Shown one piece after another: positions 20,591 through 32,562 of a DNA stretch of 64,000 nt. Both the position numbers and the translations under genes were made by a program. The DNA comes from Sordariomycetes sp. S80-01Y (Eukaryota > Ascomycota > Sordariomycetes), in NCBI GenBank assembly GCA_037042185.1, contig JAXQJY010000022.1, forward strand, positions 186,001-250,000. The letters run 5' to 3'. A model generated the notes under the pieces. It was not told where the DNA came from. It saw only the letters and a program-made list of their open reading frames with translations, and ran no database searches. Each line of letters begins with the position of its first letter. Position 1 is the first letter of the stretch.

Positions 20591-22896
20591 CGTGACGAGT
20601 TACGAAGCAAAGATGATAGATGCAATTGGTGATTGGAGGAGGTCCGAAGCTGTAGGATCAATGAACAGACTTGGGATCAGTGGTTTAAAGTAAAATACAA
20701 TGAGGAGAGAATATGCCAGTCCTCCGGCGCAGCCAGCTGGGCTTTACTTATACTTCCACGATGGCAGCCAACCTCCCCCTCATCCCCTTAGCCGCCACAA
20801 ACGTAACAAGATCGCAAGCTGCCGTCCGGTACCCATTCGGCATCTCTACTGGATCAGCATCAGACCATCGAGGTTGCCCCCCTCTCTCCCATCCGTGATA
20901 CCGAACGGGCAGGCTCCTTCGCACAGCATTCGGCGTTGTGGAGGGTGGGCGGGCAACAGCTCCTGCGCGACGAGCGGGGTCAAGTTCCCATTCAATCAAA
21001 GGAGAAGCGATCGTTCTATTGGATGGTGTCTCTCTTGCTACCGAACAAGCATGCGCTGCGTCTGGTGGTGGCAGCGTGTGGTTTGAGGTACACCACGCAA
21101 AAGGGGATTTCTCGGTGTTCGGCGTCGGGGTGTAAGTGGAGAGGCGGGGTTTGCCAGAGCGCGCGATGGGCGGGTGTTCTGCCCGGGTGATGGGCTCGGA
21201 GATGAGGGGAAAGCGGTGCTCTGTCATGTTTGCCTCATTCGAGACGGTCGGACGTGTGGTCCGGGTGGTTTTCGGTGCGATTGCGATGGCATTTCCGAGG
21301 GGGATCTGGCTGTTGGGAGGTATCCAGATCTTGGACCCATCTGTGCTCGGAGGTGTCGGCCTCTGGGCTTCGCAGCAAACCGGTCTTGGACGTTGCTCGA
21401 GAGGGGCCCTGATGTGATTTCGGATGTTTTGGATGTGTCTAGACCAACTTACAATATGCATCATCACCTGATCGGACCCTTTTCCAGCACCGTCTGACCG
21501 AACATGAACCCCTGGGCATGCAGCACATTTATTGATGGGCACCCCTCCTTGCAGCTGTTCATCCCCGCCTTGTTCTCACTTCTCAAGATAGCAAGAGCGT
21601 TCATCTAAATTTCCTCAGTTCGCTTCTTTGTCTTTTCCGTTCTACTGCCACCGCTTGCTCTTCATCGCACATCATTGGCAGCCGGTGATGGCTTGCGTGC
21701 GTACCTCATAGAACGGACGGGGAAGAGCCCTCCTTTGCTGAACCTATCTCAAGCTCGCAGCGCGTTAAAAATACAAGCGCCAGCCAAGCTTGAAAGAGCA
21801 TTGCGACAGGCAGCATCGTTCCTGTGCTTGTCTTCACTCGACCAGAAGTGTCGACGAGAATCAGCACCCCGGTCCCGATCTGGGCTGCCGATGCGGGGCC
21901 CCGCGAAAGTGGGTCGATCCGATCCGACCGCCGTGCTCGGTCTCGAAATGACGGGGTTCATAAGTCGACGGCCGTTATCAGATGAAGATTTGACGATGCG
22001 AGGGCTGAGTGCGTATCCCAATGCGTCTTTCATAAGGTATGACTATGACGAAGGCCGAGTCGGAAGTTGAGCGCGAGCGGCTTCCCCAACTTGGAATGCC
22101 CCGACCGCCGTAACGGTGCGTAGCTCGTCAGATCATCCGTGAGCCTTCTCGATTAGGTCTCTTGCGTGAACTTCGCGGTCTTTCTTTAGAGACTCTCTGG
22201 TAATTCCTTCGAATTGAGAGGGATTGTATTATGGCATCAGCGCATCTCACGAACTGTTGACTAGTAAGGCTGCAGAAGTCGTCTCGTATCCGGCAGTGCG
22301 GCACTAGTGATCGGCACATGCGAGACCCTACGGGCCTTGGCCTGACGTATTTTGCATCTCGGCACTCATTCTTGAGCCTGCGAGATCACGCTGAACTGTC
22401 AGAATCACAGACCAATTCACCTCTGGAGTAGCGGCCGTGTAGTCCGACGTGGCTTAGAGCTCTCCACAAGCTTAGTCCAAGTCCTCGCTTCGTGTTCCCC
22501 AAATCAGAGGTAGACAACGCGCCTAGCTCCGGGCTCCACGACCCTGTGGCAGGGCTTAAGCTGGCGGGGGACGCATATTTACATCATCAGAGCCAGCGCC
22601 ACCGCCATTGCTAGCCCAATAGGCTGTGTCACCGGGGTGGTGCTTCCCGTCCCGCTCGTGGCTGCGACGTTCGGGCTGCGCCAAACTTTACGAGACAACC
22701 TCGCATCAGCGCTGGCTGGGCGGTGATCTACGTACGACGTTACGAACGTGGGGTTACTCGGTTGGAGATTCGGCGAGCGCGGCTGGTGGAGGACGACCGA
22801 AGAGTATAAAGTGCAGCTTCCTTCCCGAGACTGGCACCGAGCCATCTTCTGCCCTACACATATACATTGAAACATTAGAATCTAATCAGAACCATC
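20591..22896. other. Long divergent intergenic region
   Basis: About 2.3 kb between the FDH start and the secreted-protein gene. A 264-codon frame on the minus strand (20748-21542) and a 131-codon frame on + (21675-22070) are open but show no domain, so they are not called. At 22579-22690 (-) there is an open end that reads like a GPI signal (see findings). A TATA box for the downstream gene lies at 22805. Confidence 0.45.
22805..22810 (+). promoter_or_regulatory. TATA box of the secreted-protein gene
   Basis: TATAAA 92 bases before the start codon at 22897, at a sensible distance for a leader of roughly 60 bases. Confidence 0.55.
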
Positions 22897-23523
22897 ATGA
22901 TCGCCAAACTGTCCAACCTCGGTCTTCTTGGCCTGGCATCCGCCGCCTCCATCCCTCGCCGCAACGCCGTCTCGTCTTCGAAAGGGTTCAACCTCGTCCT
23001 CCAACTCGCCGACCCTTCAACCGACTTCACACCGCCAGTGCAAAATAGCTTCGTTACCAGCATCCACACGGGCGCCGGCCTCGCCCTAATCGGCACCTCA
23101 CCAGAAGAGGGCCGCATCTTCTACCAGAACGGCACCGAGCAAGAATACACAGACGGCAAATCGACCGTCATCACCGACGGCGGGACGCCCCCGTTCCCCT
23201 CCGGCTTCAAGCTCAATGACGACGAGTCAGGGTACGCTACCGGAAGCTTGGACGCCGGGCTGGGAACACCCGGGGTGCGTCTCTCGGAAGGCGAGGATGC
23301 GCATCTGCTGCCCGAGACCTTCCTGGCTTGCAACGAGCCCTTGGACTACTACGGCGGCAAGGAGTTTGTGATTATCAAGCAGACCGTCACACCGGACGAC
23401 ATCCCGGCCGAGTGCCGGACCGTTAAGCTTGTGCCTCAGTGCACCGAGCTGAATGAGCTTCCTGATGACGCGACCTCGAGTCACGAATACGTGCTGGACT
23501 CGCCATGCTTCGAAAAGGCATGA
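22897..23523 (+). CDS. Small secreted protein, DUF7907-like
   Basis: Single-exon 208-aa protein with a signal peptide (MIAKLSNLGLLGLASAA, cut likely before SIPRR) and a possible Kex-type RR next to it. The mature part begins with a beta-type block (GFNLVLQLADPSTDF) and continues with FVTSIHTGAGLALIGTSPEE and GRIFYQNGTE. Four Cys in the C-terminal half (LACNEP, AECRTV, VPQCTE, DSPCFE) could form two disulfides. The pattern recalls the DUF7907 family of fungal secreted proteins; the assignment is from memory. A TATA box lies 92 bases upstream and the gene stands alone in a wide spacer, which is typical of regulated secreted proteins. Function unknown; an apoplastic role is only a guess. Confidence 0.75.
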   Translation: MIAKLSNLGLLGLASAASIPRRNAVSSSKGFNLVLQLADPSTDFTPPVQNSFVTSIHTGAGLALIGTSPEEGRIFYQNGTEQEYTDGKSTVITDGGTPPFPSGFKLNDDESGYATGSLDAGLGTPGVRLSEGEDAHLLPETFLACNEPLDYYGGKEFVIIKQTVTPDDIPAECRTVKLVPQCTELNELPDDATSSHEYVLDSPCFEKA

Positions 23524-24075
23524 GAAACTACTGAACGATTCCCACGAGCCTTGGTTGTTTTGACTAGATTAGCCGGTAGCTTCACATAATTTACCCTGTA
23601 CGCCGCCAGCGCGACCCCAGGCCCCTCCCTTGCTTAACGCGGTGACACTTGGAAGGCTTGCTACTTCTGCATATGTGATCGAACTGGATTCAAGCGCCGG
23701 AGTTTTGTTATACCATCTGTTTGTTGATTCAGAATATAGTCACATGACACAGACCAAGCCTGGAAGACTGTTAAGAACAGAATTCAATGTTGATGTATTG
23801 AATCGCAGGTGTCGGAATGCAAGTGGTTGAGCTCCCAGTGGCGTCGTCGTTGCCCCTGTCAATGGCGGTTTATTGCGGGTCGACCCGTTCCTGCCTTATC
23901 AGTCTTATCCGTCCAGCCGTCGTCATGCGCCCCAGTCCATGACTGGATCACGGGTCCGGAGCTTGAGGTTCCCCAGCTTGCGACCTCCAACCTCCAGCTC
24001 CAACCTCCAACATCTCCCACTCCCTCTTGACCTGATCCTCCTTTCTACCCAATTGTCAGCCCCTTCACCGCAGCC
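23524..24075. other. Spacer and leader before the aminopeptidase gene
   Basis: About 550 bases between two + strand genes. The last 150 bases are CT-rich (ctccaacctccaacatctcc), typical of a strong fungal leader. No gene seen. Confidence 0.5.
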
Positions 24076-25861
24076 ATGGCCCGAAGCAATCCCAATCTCT
24101 CCCGCTCCGCCTCCCGCGATGATCTCTTGACCGAAAGGGACCGCTTCATCAGGGACCTCGTCTCCAAGTTCGGCCACCTCCAGCCCTCCGATCAACCAGC
24201 CCAGTCCGTCGAGTCCTCCCCAGCGCAGCCCGCCAAGGTCGCCGAGCCCAAAGAGCTAGAGCACTCCCGCAACTTCGTCCTCGCCGACATGGACGGCCGC
24301 AACCCCCGCGACAACCGCGCCTGCGCCAGCTGCATCGCGAAGCTCGCCCCCGCCGAGATCGGCCAGGTTAACTGGCACCTGACTGAAGAGTTGCCCTGCC
24401 GCCTGTGCATGGTGGATGAGTGCAAGCCCGAAGCTTACACAAAGCCCTTCACCGACTTCTTGGAGGAGAACCCGACCATCTTCCACACCGTCGAGCACTT
24501 CAAGAAGAAGTTGCGGTGGGTTGGCTTCACCGAGGTCTGTTCACTAGCAACTTTGGTTCAGACATATCGCTAACCTGCAGTAGCTTCCCGCTCGCGACTC
24601 GTGGAACGACAAGATCCAGCCCGGCGGCAAATACTTCACCACTCGCAACGGTAGCGCTCTGATTGCCTTTACCGTTGGCAAAGCTTATAAGCCTGGCAAT
24701 GGTGTCGGCATGGTGGCCGGCCACATCGATGCTCTGACCGCCAAGCTCAAGCCGGTCAGCCACAAGCCTAGCAAGGCTGGATACGTACAGCTCGGTGTTG
24801 CGCCGTACGCTGGTGGGCTGAACCATACTTGGTGGGATCGTGACCTCTCCATTGGTGGCAGGGTCATTGTTCGGGATGAGGAGACGGGCAAGACCAGCAG
24901 CAAGCTCGTCAAGCTGGGGTGGCCCATTGCCAAGATCCCTACCCTTGCACCGCACTTTGGCGTTGGCATGATGGGCCAGAACAATGCCGAGACCCAGGCC
25001 GTCCCTATCATTGGGCTTGAGGGGCCGAACGATGATGCTGCCGCCGAGGCGTTGGGCGACGCGAACTCCTTCGTTCGCACGCAGCCGCCTCGCTTGGTTA
25101 AGCTCATCGCCAAGGAGCTGGGCATCAAGTCATACAGCTCCATTTTGAACTGGGAGCTTGAGCTCTTCGACTCGCAGCCAGCCCAGACGCTTGGATTGGA
25201 TAAGGAGTTCATCACCGCTGGTCGCATCGATGACAAGCTCTGCTCCTGGGCTGCTCTTACAGGCCTCGTGGCCGCCGCAGACAAGGATGATGATTCGTAC
25301 ATCAAGCTTACCGCCCTCTTCGACGATGAGGAGATCGGTTCTCTACTCCGCCAGGGTGCCAAGGGTAATTTCCTCCCCTCCACCATCGAGCGCATCGTGG
25401 AGGGTCTCAACCCCTCCAAGTTCGGACCTGGCCTTGTCGGCCAGACCTATGCCCGTTCGTTCCTCTGCTCCGCCGACGTCACCCACGCCGGCAACCCCAA
25501 CTTCTTGGGCAATTACCTCGACGAGCATGTACCCCAGCTGAACGTTGGGATGGTCGTCTCGGCCGACAGCAACGGACACATGACCACCGACGCAGTGTCA
25601 ACGGCCATCATGCGCCGCGTGGCGGAGATCGAGGGCATGCAGACCCAGACCTTCCAGATCAGGAACGACTCGAGGAGCGGCGGCACCGTCGGACCTATGC
25701 TGTCGAGCGCCATGGGTTGCAGGGCTGCCGACGTTGGTCTGCCCCAGCTGAGCATGCACTCCATTCGTGCCACGACCGGGTCGTTGGATCCCGGACTGGG
25801 CGTTAAGTTCTTCAAGGGCTTCTTCGACAACTGGGAGAAGATCGACGGCGAATGGGAATAA
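24076..25861 (+). CDS. M18 family aspartyl/vacuolar aminopeptidase (Ape1-like)
   Basis: Zinc metalloaminopeptidase of family M18; yeast Ape1 (514 aa) is a dodecamer delivered to the vacuole by selective autophagy. Two exons, 24076-24534 and 24584-25861, give 578 aa. The intron ends at GCAGTAG, using the second AG. The catalytic part shows the metal-binding His in GVGMVAGHIDALT, Asp in GRIDDKLCSW, the Glu pair in LFDDEEIGSLL, a later Asp in VSADSNGHMTTD and the C-terminal His in QLSMHSIRATTG. The N-terminal 130 residues are unlike usual M18: a polar helix (LLTERDRFIRDLVSKFG), then a CASC...PCRLC arrangement (residues about 85-117) before the normal start near YTKPFTDFLEENP. It may be targeting or zinc-binding. 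Enzyme class is firm; vacuolar location is inferred. Confidence 0.9.
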
Positions 25862-26045
25862 ATTGTGGACTTGTAAAGCATATTCGGTGTTGAGTCGGCG
25901 TTGGTGATGCGGAGTGGGCGGTTCAGATACATGATAGAACGGCGAGCATGGGATGAAGGTAGCTTTGATCTAGATGGCACACATTTTCATCATCTTAGAA
26001 TAGAAGTCTTCTATATTCATTTAAACAACGGGTATATCCATCAAA

Positions 26046-29000
26046 TCATCTATTCGCCCGCCTCATCAGCTCCTGCGCGGCACCAACCTCGAACGCCGTC
26101 TGCTCGTCATCCTCATCGTTGTCATCATCGTCATCGTCGTCATCCTCCCCGTCGTCGTCGCCCACGCCGCCTTCGCCTTGCGCCACCTCCGCAGCCGTCT
26201 TCTTCCTCTTCTGGAAGTCCTGCGTGTGCGCCTCGGCGAGCAGCTTGCTGAAGCTCCTGCCGCTGATGGTGTCCTGCCTGTGTCTCATGGTCCCGCCGAC
26301 GGTGCTGGCCACGGCCGTGGAGCTGCCCGTCACGGTGGTGCGCTCCTCGTCGCGGGGCCCGCGTGTCTCCAGGCTAGGCGAGGATTCGGCGGACGCGCGA
26401 TCCATGAGGGGCTCGATGCGGTAGGGCAGGGGCACGTCGCGGGAGGCTTTGTACTGGGACACGTTTGCGCAGTGCTCGTTCTCCACGCGGAAGAGGGCCC
26501 AGGCGCCTCTGCGGATGACCTCCATGAGGGCGACGAGGAAGGAGACGATGGTGGAGTGCTGGCGGTCGTGGGTGAAGATGGCGTAGAATATCCAGGCGAA
26601 TCGGATGATGGGGTCGACGACCATGATGGTGTAGTACGGCCAGCGCCTCTTCAGCGCTAGAATGTCCCTGAGGGCAAAATGTTTGCTCTCGGCTTGTATG
26701 AGGGAGAAATCCATGAAGAGATCCCATATCGAGCAGTAGATGCTGTTGATGAGCGAAAAGGTTATGAAGAGTGCCAGCGTCGTCCTCGTGCCGTCGATGC
26801 GGTAGAGTGAGAGCGTTACGGCCGACATGATGGTCATTGTGTATTTGCCGCAGTTGACCAGGTGCGGGAAGATGTTGCGCGTGTCCTTGTAGCGACGGAT
26901 GCACTGAAGGAAGCGCCATATGGGGGGGAGGGCAGCAAGGAAGCCCATAACCCGAGAGTGGGAGGAGTTGCATTGTGGTGGGTTTTCCCACTCGTTGGCA
27001 TAGAGGCAGAAGAAGAGCTCAGCATTCTGTTAAGGTTAGATGAGAGGTTTCACAGAGGACTGGAAGGGCTGACTCACGGCTGTGGCGTATGTGAGTGAGC
27101 AGTAGATGTCGCCGAGGAAGAAATCGCGGAACTCGACGGGATATATGCCCGCCAACAGGAGGCGCCACTGTGTCTCTGTTAGCGAGGGCTGCTTCTAGAT
27201 CAAGATGAGGCCTTACGTGGGAGTACGCAAGCCATTTCCGGGCCCTATGTGCAATGACCGGAAACGGCAACAGGATAATTAGAACCGTGATCCCAATGAG
27301 AATCACAGGGTACCACAGGTACATGGCCTCGGGGCCGTATCTGCTGAAGTTTGTCCACACGCAGATGCCGAAAAGGAGGAGGAAGAAACTGGGGAACTCG
27401 GCAAGCGTCCGCCAGTCAAGGTGATGCCGTTGGTCGAACTCGAAGATGAAGGGGTAGTTGATCTTGCTCTTGGTCCATATCATGCAGTTGACGCAGAACA
27501 GGGAGAAGAGGAGCAGCATGAGGAAGTAACCGCCGTAGACCTGCATGAGGTAGCTTGTCTGCTGTCGCAACTCGAGGTCGTCGTCAAAGAGCAGCTGGGC
27601 GCCGTATATAGTCCCTTGCACGCTGAAGACGAGACCTGTGCCGATGAGGAAACCACTTTCGAAGGCGCTGCCGGAGTTCTCCCCCTGCTTCTTAACCAGA
27701 CTTCGAAGCTTGCCCGCTGCGAGTTTGTGGTTGCCCCTTTCAAAGTAGCGAGCGTAGAGGTCTTCCACGACCCTGATGTGGCCTTCCAGCACGTCGCTGC
27801 TGACGAACCACGCCTTGTTGACCTTCTCATTCATGTAGCGGTAGGGCGGTCGGGCATCGACTGCCTTGTCGAACTTCTTGTTGAGTTTTCGGAATGCGGT
27901 GCGGTTGAGGAGCGCGTAGGACTTCAGCAGCTCAAGACCGCGGTAGAATTCGTGCATCGCCAGCTTCAGCTTGCGCTTGGCCGTGCGATATGAGACGTCG
28001 TGGTCTTCTGGCCGGCGGATGTAGTCCCTTCCGGCGTCACCTGTGCTTGAGCTTCCTATAAGCGGCGTGCGAGGCATGAGGTGGAAAGCTTTCGAGTTGG
28101 GCCCGGGAGGAAAGATCTTAGCTTTGATCGGACGGACCCAGTCGTTGTGAATGGATCGGTCGTTTTCGCTTCCACGGCGATCCTCGCCAGAAACATTCTC
28201 CGCGCGGCTGGACTCAGCGATCTCCTGGATTCGACGGTTGCGCATCTCGTGGAGTTGTTCCTTCAGCACGTCCAAGCGATGACCTGCTTGATCTTCCTTC
28301 AGCTTATAGAACGACTCCACCTTTTCCAACTCGGAGTCCATGAAGGAGTAGAACTCAGCCTCCCGCTCGCGGACAAGATCGAAGGGTCGCAGGCCCACGT
28401 CATTCCTATTGTTGAATCTCGCATTTATGCCGCCACCGTGAGAGAACAGCCGTCGCAGGTTTGACGGACTTTGCGCAACATTTCCCCCACCAGTTCCGCG
28501 CTTTGGAAGCAGGCGAGTGTCGTGTTCACTGGTCCTCGATTCCAATCTGGGTATGGCGCTCGCGGATGCGCTCCTGTTGACCGCCAATCGACCAAGTCGC
28601 TTGCGCATCGCGTCCCCGGGGCGTTTGGGTGTCCAAGCTTCGGTTTCGGGAGGCATCGCGGGAGGCGTCGCCGGAGAGATGGCCGGCGCTGGCAGCTCGA
28701 ACATGCCATCACCACCTGTTTCTACCGGTGCTGGGCTCTGGGCCGGCGGCGTCGGCACGAAGCTGCCATACTGCATGTTGCTTTGGCCATTCAAGGCCTG
28801 ATCTTCCCGATTGCCGTTCGTTGGTATCGGTTTCGCTGGCGTCCCAATCTGATCCACGAATGTCGTCCGCTCGAGGAAGGAGTCATGTATACTCCCGTCC
28901 TCACCATCGTTGTATCCGACATGAGGGGTTGACCGTCCATTCTGCGCCGTATAGAAACTCGGGGTCTGCGTCTGTGCCGGATCCTCCAACGTCTTTGGTG

Positions 29001-29181
29001 TCGCATTCGCAGCCCTCACGGCGCGAGCCACGGCCTTGATGTATTTCTTGCCGGCCTTGTAATTGAGGTACTTGATTCGCCATTCTGCACGCAGCTATTA
29101 GCTCTGCTTCCGAAACATGGCTCGATCACGCGGGTGCTTACCTGGGACAGCATCTCGGTCTAGCTCCTTTGCAAACTTCAT
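26046..29181 (-). CDS. SYG1: SPX-EXS protein (Syg1/XPR1-like)
   Basis: Membrane protein with an N-terminal SPX domain, which senses inositol pyrophosphates, and a C-terminal EXS domain; the human relative XPR1 exports phosphate. Four exons on the minus strand: 29181-29142, 29084-27217, 27167-27078 and 27026-26046, giving 992 aa. The start MKFAKELDRDAVP|EWRIKYLNY is typical SPX, with basic KAGKKYIKAV after it. A 200-residue Ser/Pro-rich insert splits SPX; helices resume at LVREREAEFYSFMDSELEKV and RTAFRKLNKKFDKAVDARP. Membrane spans start near 490. EXS signatures: YPVEFRDFFLGDIYCSLTYA, ELFFCLYANEW, SSHSRVMGFLAALPPIWRFL, RRGAWALFRVENEHCANVSQ. The tail ends in a long Asp run. Exon 3 (90 nt) is easy to miss. 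Phosphate export in this fungus is inferred. Confidence 0.93.
26105..26160 (+). repeat. TCATCG-type microsatellite coding the acidic tail of the Syg1-like protein
   Basis: Imperfect hexanucleotide repeat (tcatcgtcatcg) that codes for Asp runs on the minus strand near the C-terminus of the SPX-EXS protein. Length is likely to vary between strains. Confidence 0.6.
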
Positions 29182-30282
29182 GCTGCCTCAGTACCTGCTG
29201 CGCCTCCCACCCAGCAGGCTGGCAAAGGCGGGAAGAGCTGTCTTTCGAGGACGCAAAGGGCGTCAGTTCGGCATCGAGTCGATTCGTGCGCAGAGGGTGC
29301 GTTGTGCGGACGGGGTCGGTGATTGGGTCTTTGGCGGCCACGAGCTGGCATGCGGCTGTCTCACACAGAGGAGCGGCAGCGGACGGCAGTTGATGGGCCT
29401 ACGGGGGATCTACGAGGCTGATATAGATGGTTTGTCTCAGGACGACGGCCTGTAAGATGCGGGAATCGGGCAACGTGGGTTGGTGTTGGGGGGCAAACGC
29501 GGTCGAGAAATTTGACGTCAATCGGGTCAAGCTTTGACGTCTTCTCCGCGTTCTCGGCTTTGATCCTTACCCGCTAAATTAGCTTCGCAAATAGGCGCCC
29601 AGCAGAAGAAGCCTTTCTTCAGCATCGATCAGCGGGGGTTTGTTCCTGCAGTAGCTTAGAACATACAATCCTTCGAGACTATTTTCTCTTTCCAATACCC
29701 TTCGACGCCTCATTGCCGAAACAGTCACCGATAACACGCTATTCGACTGGGTTGGCCGTCTACGTGATGAGAGCACGTCATCCACGAGAATATGAGCCGC
29801 ATTCAATCCCCTCATTTCCCGCTTGGCCCAGATCTGGAGGGCGCTGGATTGCACACAACGTATCACCTGACGCGATTTATCCGTAGACCTTCTATCATCA
29901 CCCCTTTGGTATCAATTTTTGTCTCATGGCTCAATGGGGTAGGAGAAGCCACAAGGATCATTGAGCTGGACCCTGAAACAGAGCGGGTTATGAGATACAT
30001 CCAGTCCACAAACAGGAGTCATCTTGAATTTCAACGCTTTCACGGTCTTGCTATGCCTGCTTGTCACCTTATGTACTCCAGAAAATAATGTGCGACTTCT
30101 CGAGCTACAGCAGGCTCCCGCCATTGCACACGTCTCCGCCTGATTGAAGTACTACCCTAAACAGCACAGTTACAAACTGACTTCCTGAGGCTTTCCCATA
30201 CGCCGGTGCATAGCTAACCTTGCAGTCCACGGAAGACCACGGAATCTGATCGTGATCTCCAATTGTGAGCAGTGGCTAGAGG
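29182..30282. other. Promoter of the SYG1-like gene and spacer
   Basis: About 1.1 kb. Short overlapping frames only, none with a recognisable domain; 29520-30200 is AT-richer. No gene seen. Confidence 0.5.
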
Positions 30283-31082
30283 CTAGTATCCTAGTATCGC
30301 CCACGAAACCAAAAGTCCCACAATGAGGGCTCCAAAGCTCGCCGCAGTGCCATCTGAAGCAAGATTCTCATCGTCATCATCTGAACCGTCACTTGAGTCT
30401 TCCGTCAGTTCGATATTTGTGGAGTTAAAGCAGTTGTCATCGTCAACTGTCCTCAAGCGATCATCATCTGCATCAACAAACTCGATGTCAACACACTAAA
30501 GGAGGCATGTCAATGAAACCCACGAGGCCAAGCATCAATCTTTGAAGTGCTTACTGCGTATAGGCTTGCGCCGTGTTGAGTAAGCTCAACGACTTGAATA
30601 GTGGCATTGTCCCCAACCCTGACATCTACATTGTCCGGTATGGACAGCTTGGGCAGGCAAATTGTGGCATCGTATTGGTCGTTGGTCGGGCCTGAGAACG
30701 GAACGTTGGGAGTCATTGGGAAAGATGTGTTCTTCGGGCCACCGTCAGGGCCATCATCGCCGATACCCAAATTGACGTGAATCGATCCCTCTTTATGGCC
30801 GGCCTGCCAGCCAGGCTCGAACGCGACCGCGCCGCCTTCAACTGGCCAGTACGTCCAGTTGGTCGTCACGTTGAGACCGCCGCCTAGTCAAGCGTCAGTA
30901 CCAATGAAGTCCCAAGCATAGCGAGAAGCCAGTAAGCGCATACACGGGTAAACAAACTGCATTCCAGCTGGATAAGTCTCATTGGTAACCAGGTTGTGCC
31001 CTCGCGTTCCTGGGTAGGTGATGACAATGTGCGCAGTGGCACTAGCCGCGAAGGCAACAGTCAATAGGGAAGCAGATCTCAT
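30283..31082 (-). CDS. BIM1/X325-like copper-binding GPI protein (LPMO-related fold)
   Basis: Secreted, probably GPI-anchored protein of the X325/BIM1 family, which has an LPMO-like fold and, in Cryptococcus Bim1, takes part in copper uptake rather than polysaccharide cutting. Three exons on the minus strand: 31082-30944, 30883-30555 and 30495-30283, giving 226 aa. The signal peptide MRSASLLTVAFAASATA precedes His in HIVITYPGTRG; this first mature His would form the copper brace. The core continues YPAGMQFVYPCGGLN, WPVEGGAVAFEPGWQAGHKE (second candidate His), VNLGIGDDGPDGGPKN and QVVELTQHGASLYACVDIEF. Exon 3 adds an acidic stretch (DADDDRLRTVDDDN) and a GPI-like tail ending ALIVGLLVSWAILGY. 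Copper role is by family. Confidence 0.88.
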
Positions 31083-32562
31083 ACTTGCGGTGGTTTGTAT
31101 GAAAATGGATTCAGAAGTGCCTCCCCTTGCTTCTAGGCTCGGAACTCTGCAATTCCCAGGAGTAAGCATATCAAGACAACCGGATCTACATACATGTGCC
31201 ATGACATGCATCGTGCTGCCTGCTTGTCAGCATCATGGTACAGGAGAGTAAGCGCTACATGTATCGAGATTTGGGTTAATTTGACCTTGATTCGTGATTC
31301 TTCGGCGTGAGAGCGGGCCATAAAGCACGTGTGCGGCACAATGATGCGTGTCGGTCAGCCCTATGTACAACATGAAGCGAAAGGTATAGTCGCCACAACC
31401 TATGATGTTACTTTGTAACTTGAATGCGGTGAAAGAAAAATCTGACACTAAAGAAAGAAGGACAAGCCGTGAGTATGACTCGATATCGTTCTGCGAAAGG
31501 GTTGATTTGTACTGCAGCAACACCGCAAGAACTTATGTTCTGGTAGGGCAGGGTCTGGTTTCAGGCATAGCTGAAGATGACGGAGGGTAGCTAGGCGTGC
31601 AAATATTCTCAAGTGGACTTGACTCATCTTACAGATGACTAGATATGTGGCTTGTCATGTCTCCGGTGTAGCGATGAAGGAGTGGCGATAGAACTTGCCC
31701 TGACCTACTGAATCATCCAGCAAGACCAAGTTGCAGTCAAATGATTTCGAAGACACTTGGCTCAGCATCACTTATGAGTGGCAAACGCTCGATAGCGTTT
31801 GCGAGGTTACAGGCTCTCCGCATGACAAAGTGATGAAGGGCCACGTTTCGGCAGTTGTAAGTGAGTAAGAGTTCCCGAACTTGGATAGCCGGTGTCGGAC
31901 CAATTGTCCACAGTGTAAGCTACTCTGTCACTGAACCTACACTACAAGAGACCTTCTTCCATCGTGTGACAGACAACACTTCATGGAAATCCAACAGCAG
32001 CCGGCAATCCTATACAACCGATGCGAAAGTACGAGAGCTGCTTTCAATGCGGCGAAGATGGTAATGGCAGAGACTGTCTTGGTGCGGAAGCCTTGCTTCG
32101 AACGCAGAGTGTGCCAAGTATGAGGACATGCCCCGCGTCCGCAGTACAATGAGATCGCTCCAGGTGATGGCACTTGAACGGACATTGTGCGCCAAAGCTC
32201 GCCGTTCCGGGGAGGACGGCCGAGATTTACACTGGACTTGGGCTCAGCGGGAGGGATTCTGCTGACCAGGGTTCGTCTCCAATTTCATGACGCCGGCTGG
32301 CCAATCCCGGTGCTACTGAGCGGTGGCGGCACGACTGGGAAGGGCTGGTCAATGTGGTTGAGCCGTTCATCGAACTGCGTTAGTTTCATCGCTTCATCGT
32401 GGTTGTCGAAGCAGATGCGGTCTGTTTGATTTGGTCGGTTTGCGGGATCTCCGCCTGCCGCCGGGAGGCCATGGTCAGGATGGCGCCCGGCGGCAGCAGG
32501 TCCTTGTTCGCAAAAACATTCCTCATTATCTGGACTGGCCAGCGCTATGTCATGATAATTCT
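31083..32562. other. Spacer between ADE4 and the BIM1-like gene
   Basis: About 1.5 kb. Includes the promoter of the BIM1-like gene (31083 upward). Short frames only; no domain, repeat or RNA gene recognised. Confidence 0.5.

Noticed and set aside
20748-21542. 264-codon minus-strand frame upstream of FDH
   Set aside because: Pro/Arg/Thr-rich without domain or good context, lying in the FDH promoter; probably chance.
21675-22070. 131-codon + strand frame in the intergenic region
   Set aside because: No recognisable motif, no signal peptide, competing frames on the other strand.
30283-31082. Classic cellulose-active LPMO (AA9/AA11)
   Set aside because: The short core, WPVEGGAVAFEPGW block and GPI-like tail fit the X325/BIM1 group, and the typical AA9 Tyr/Gln surroundings are not visible.
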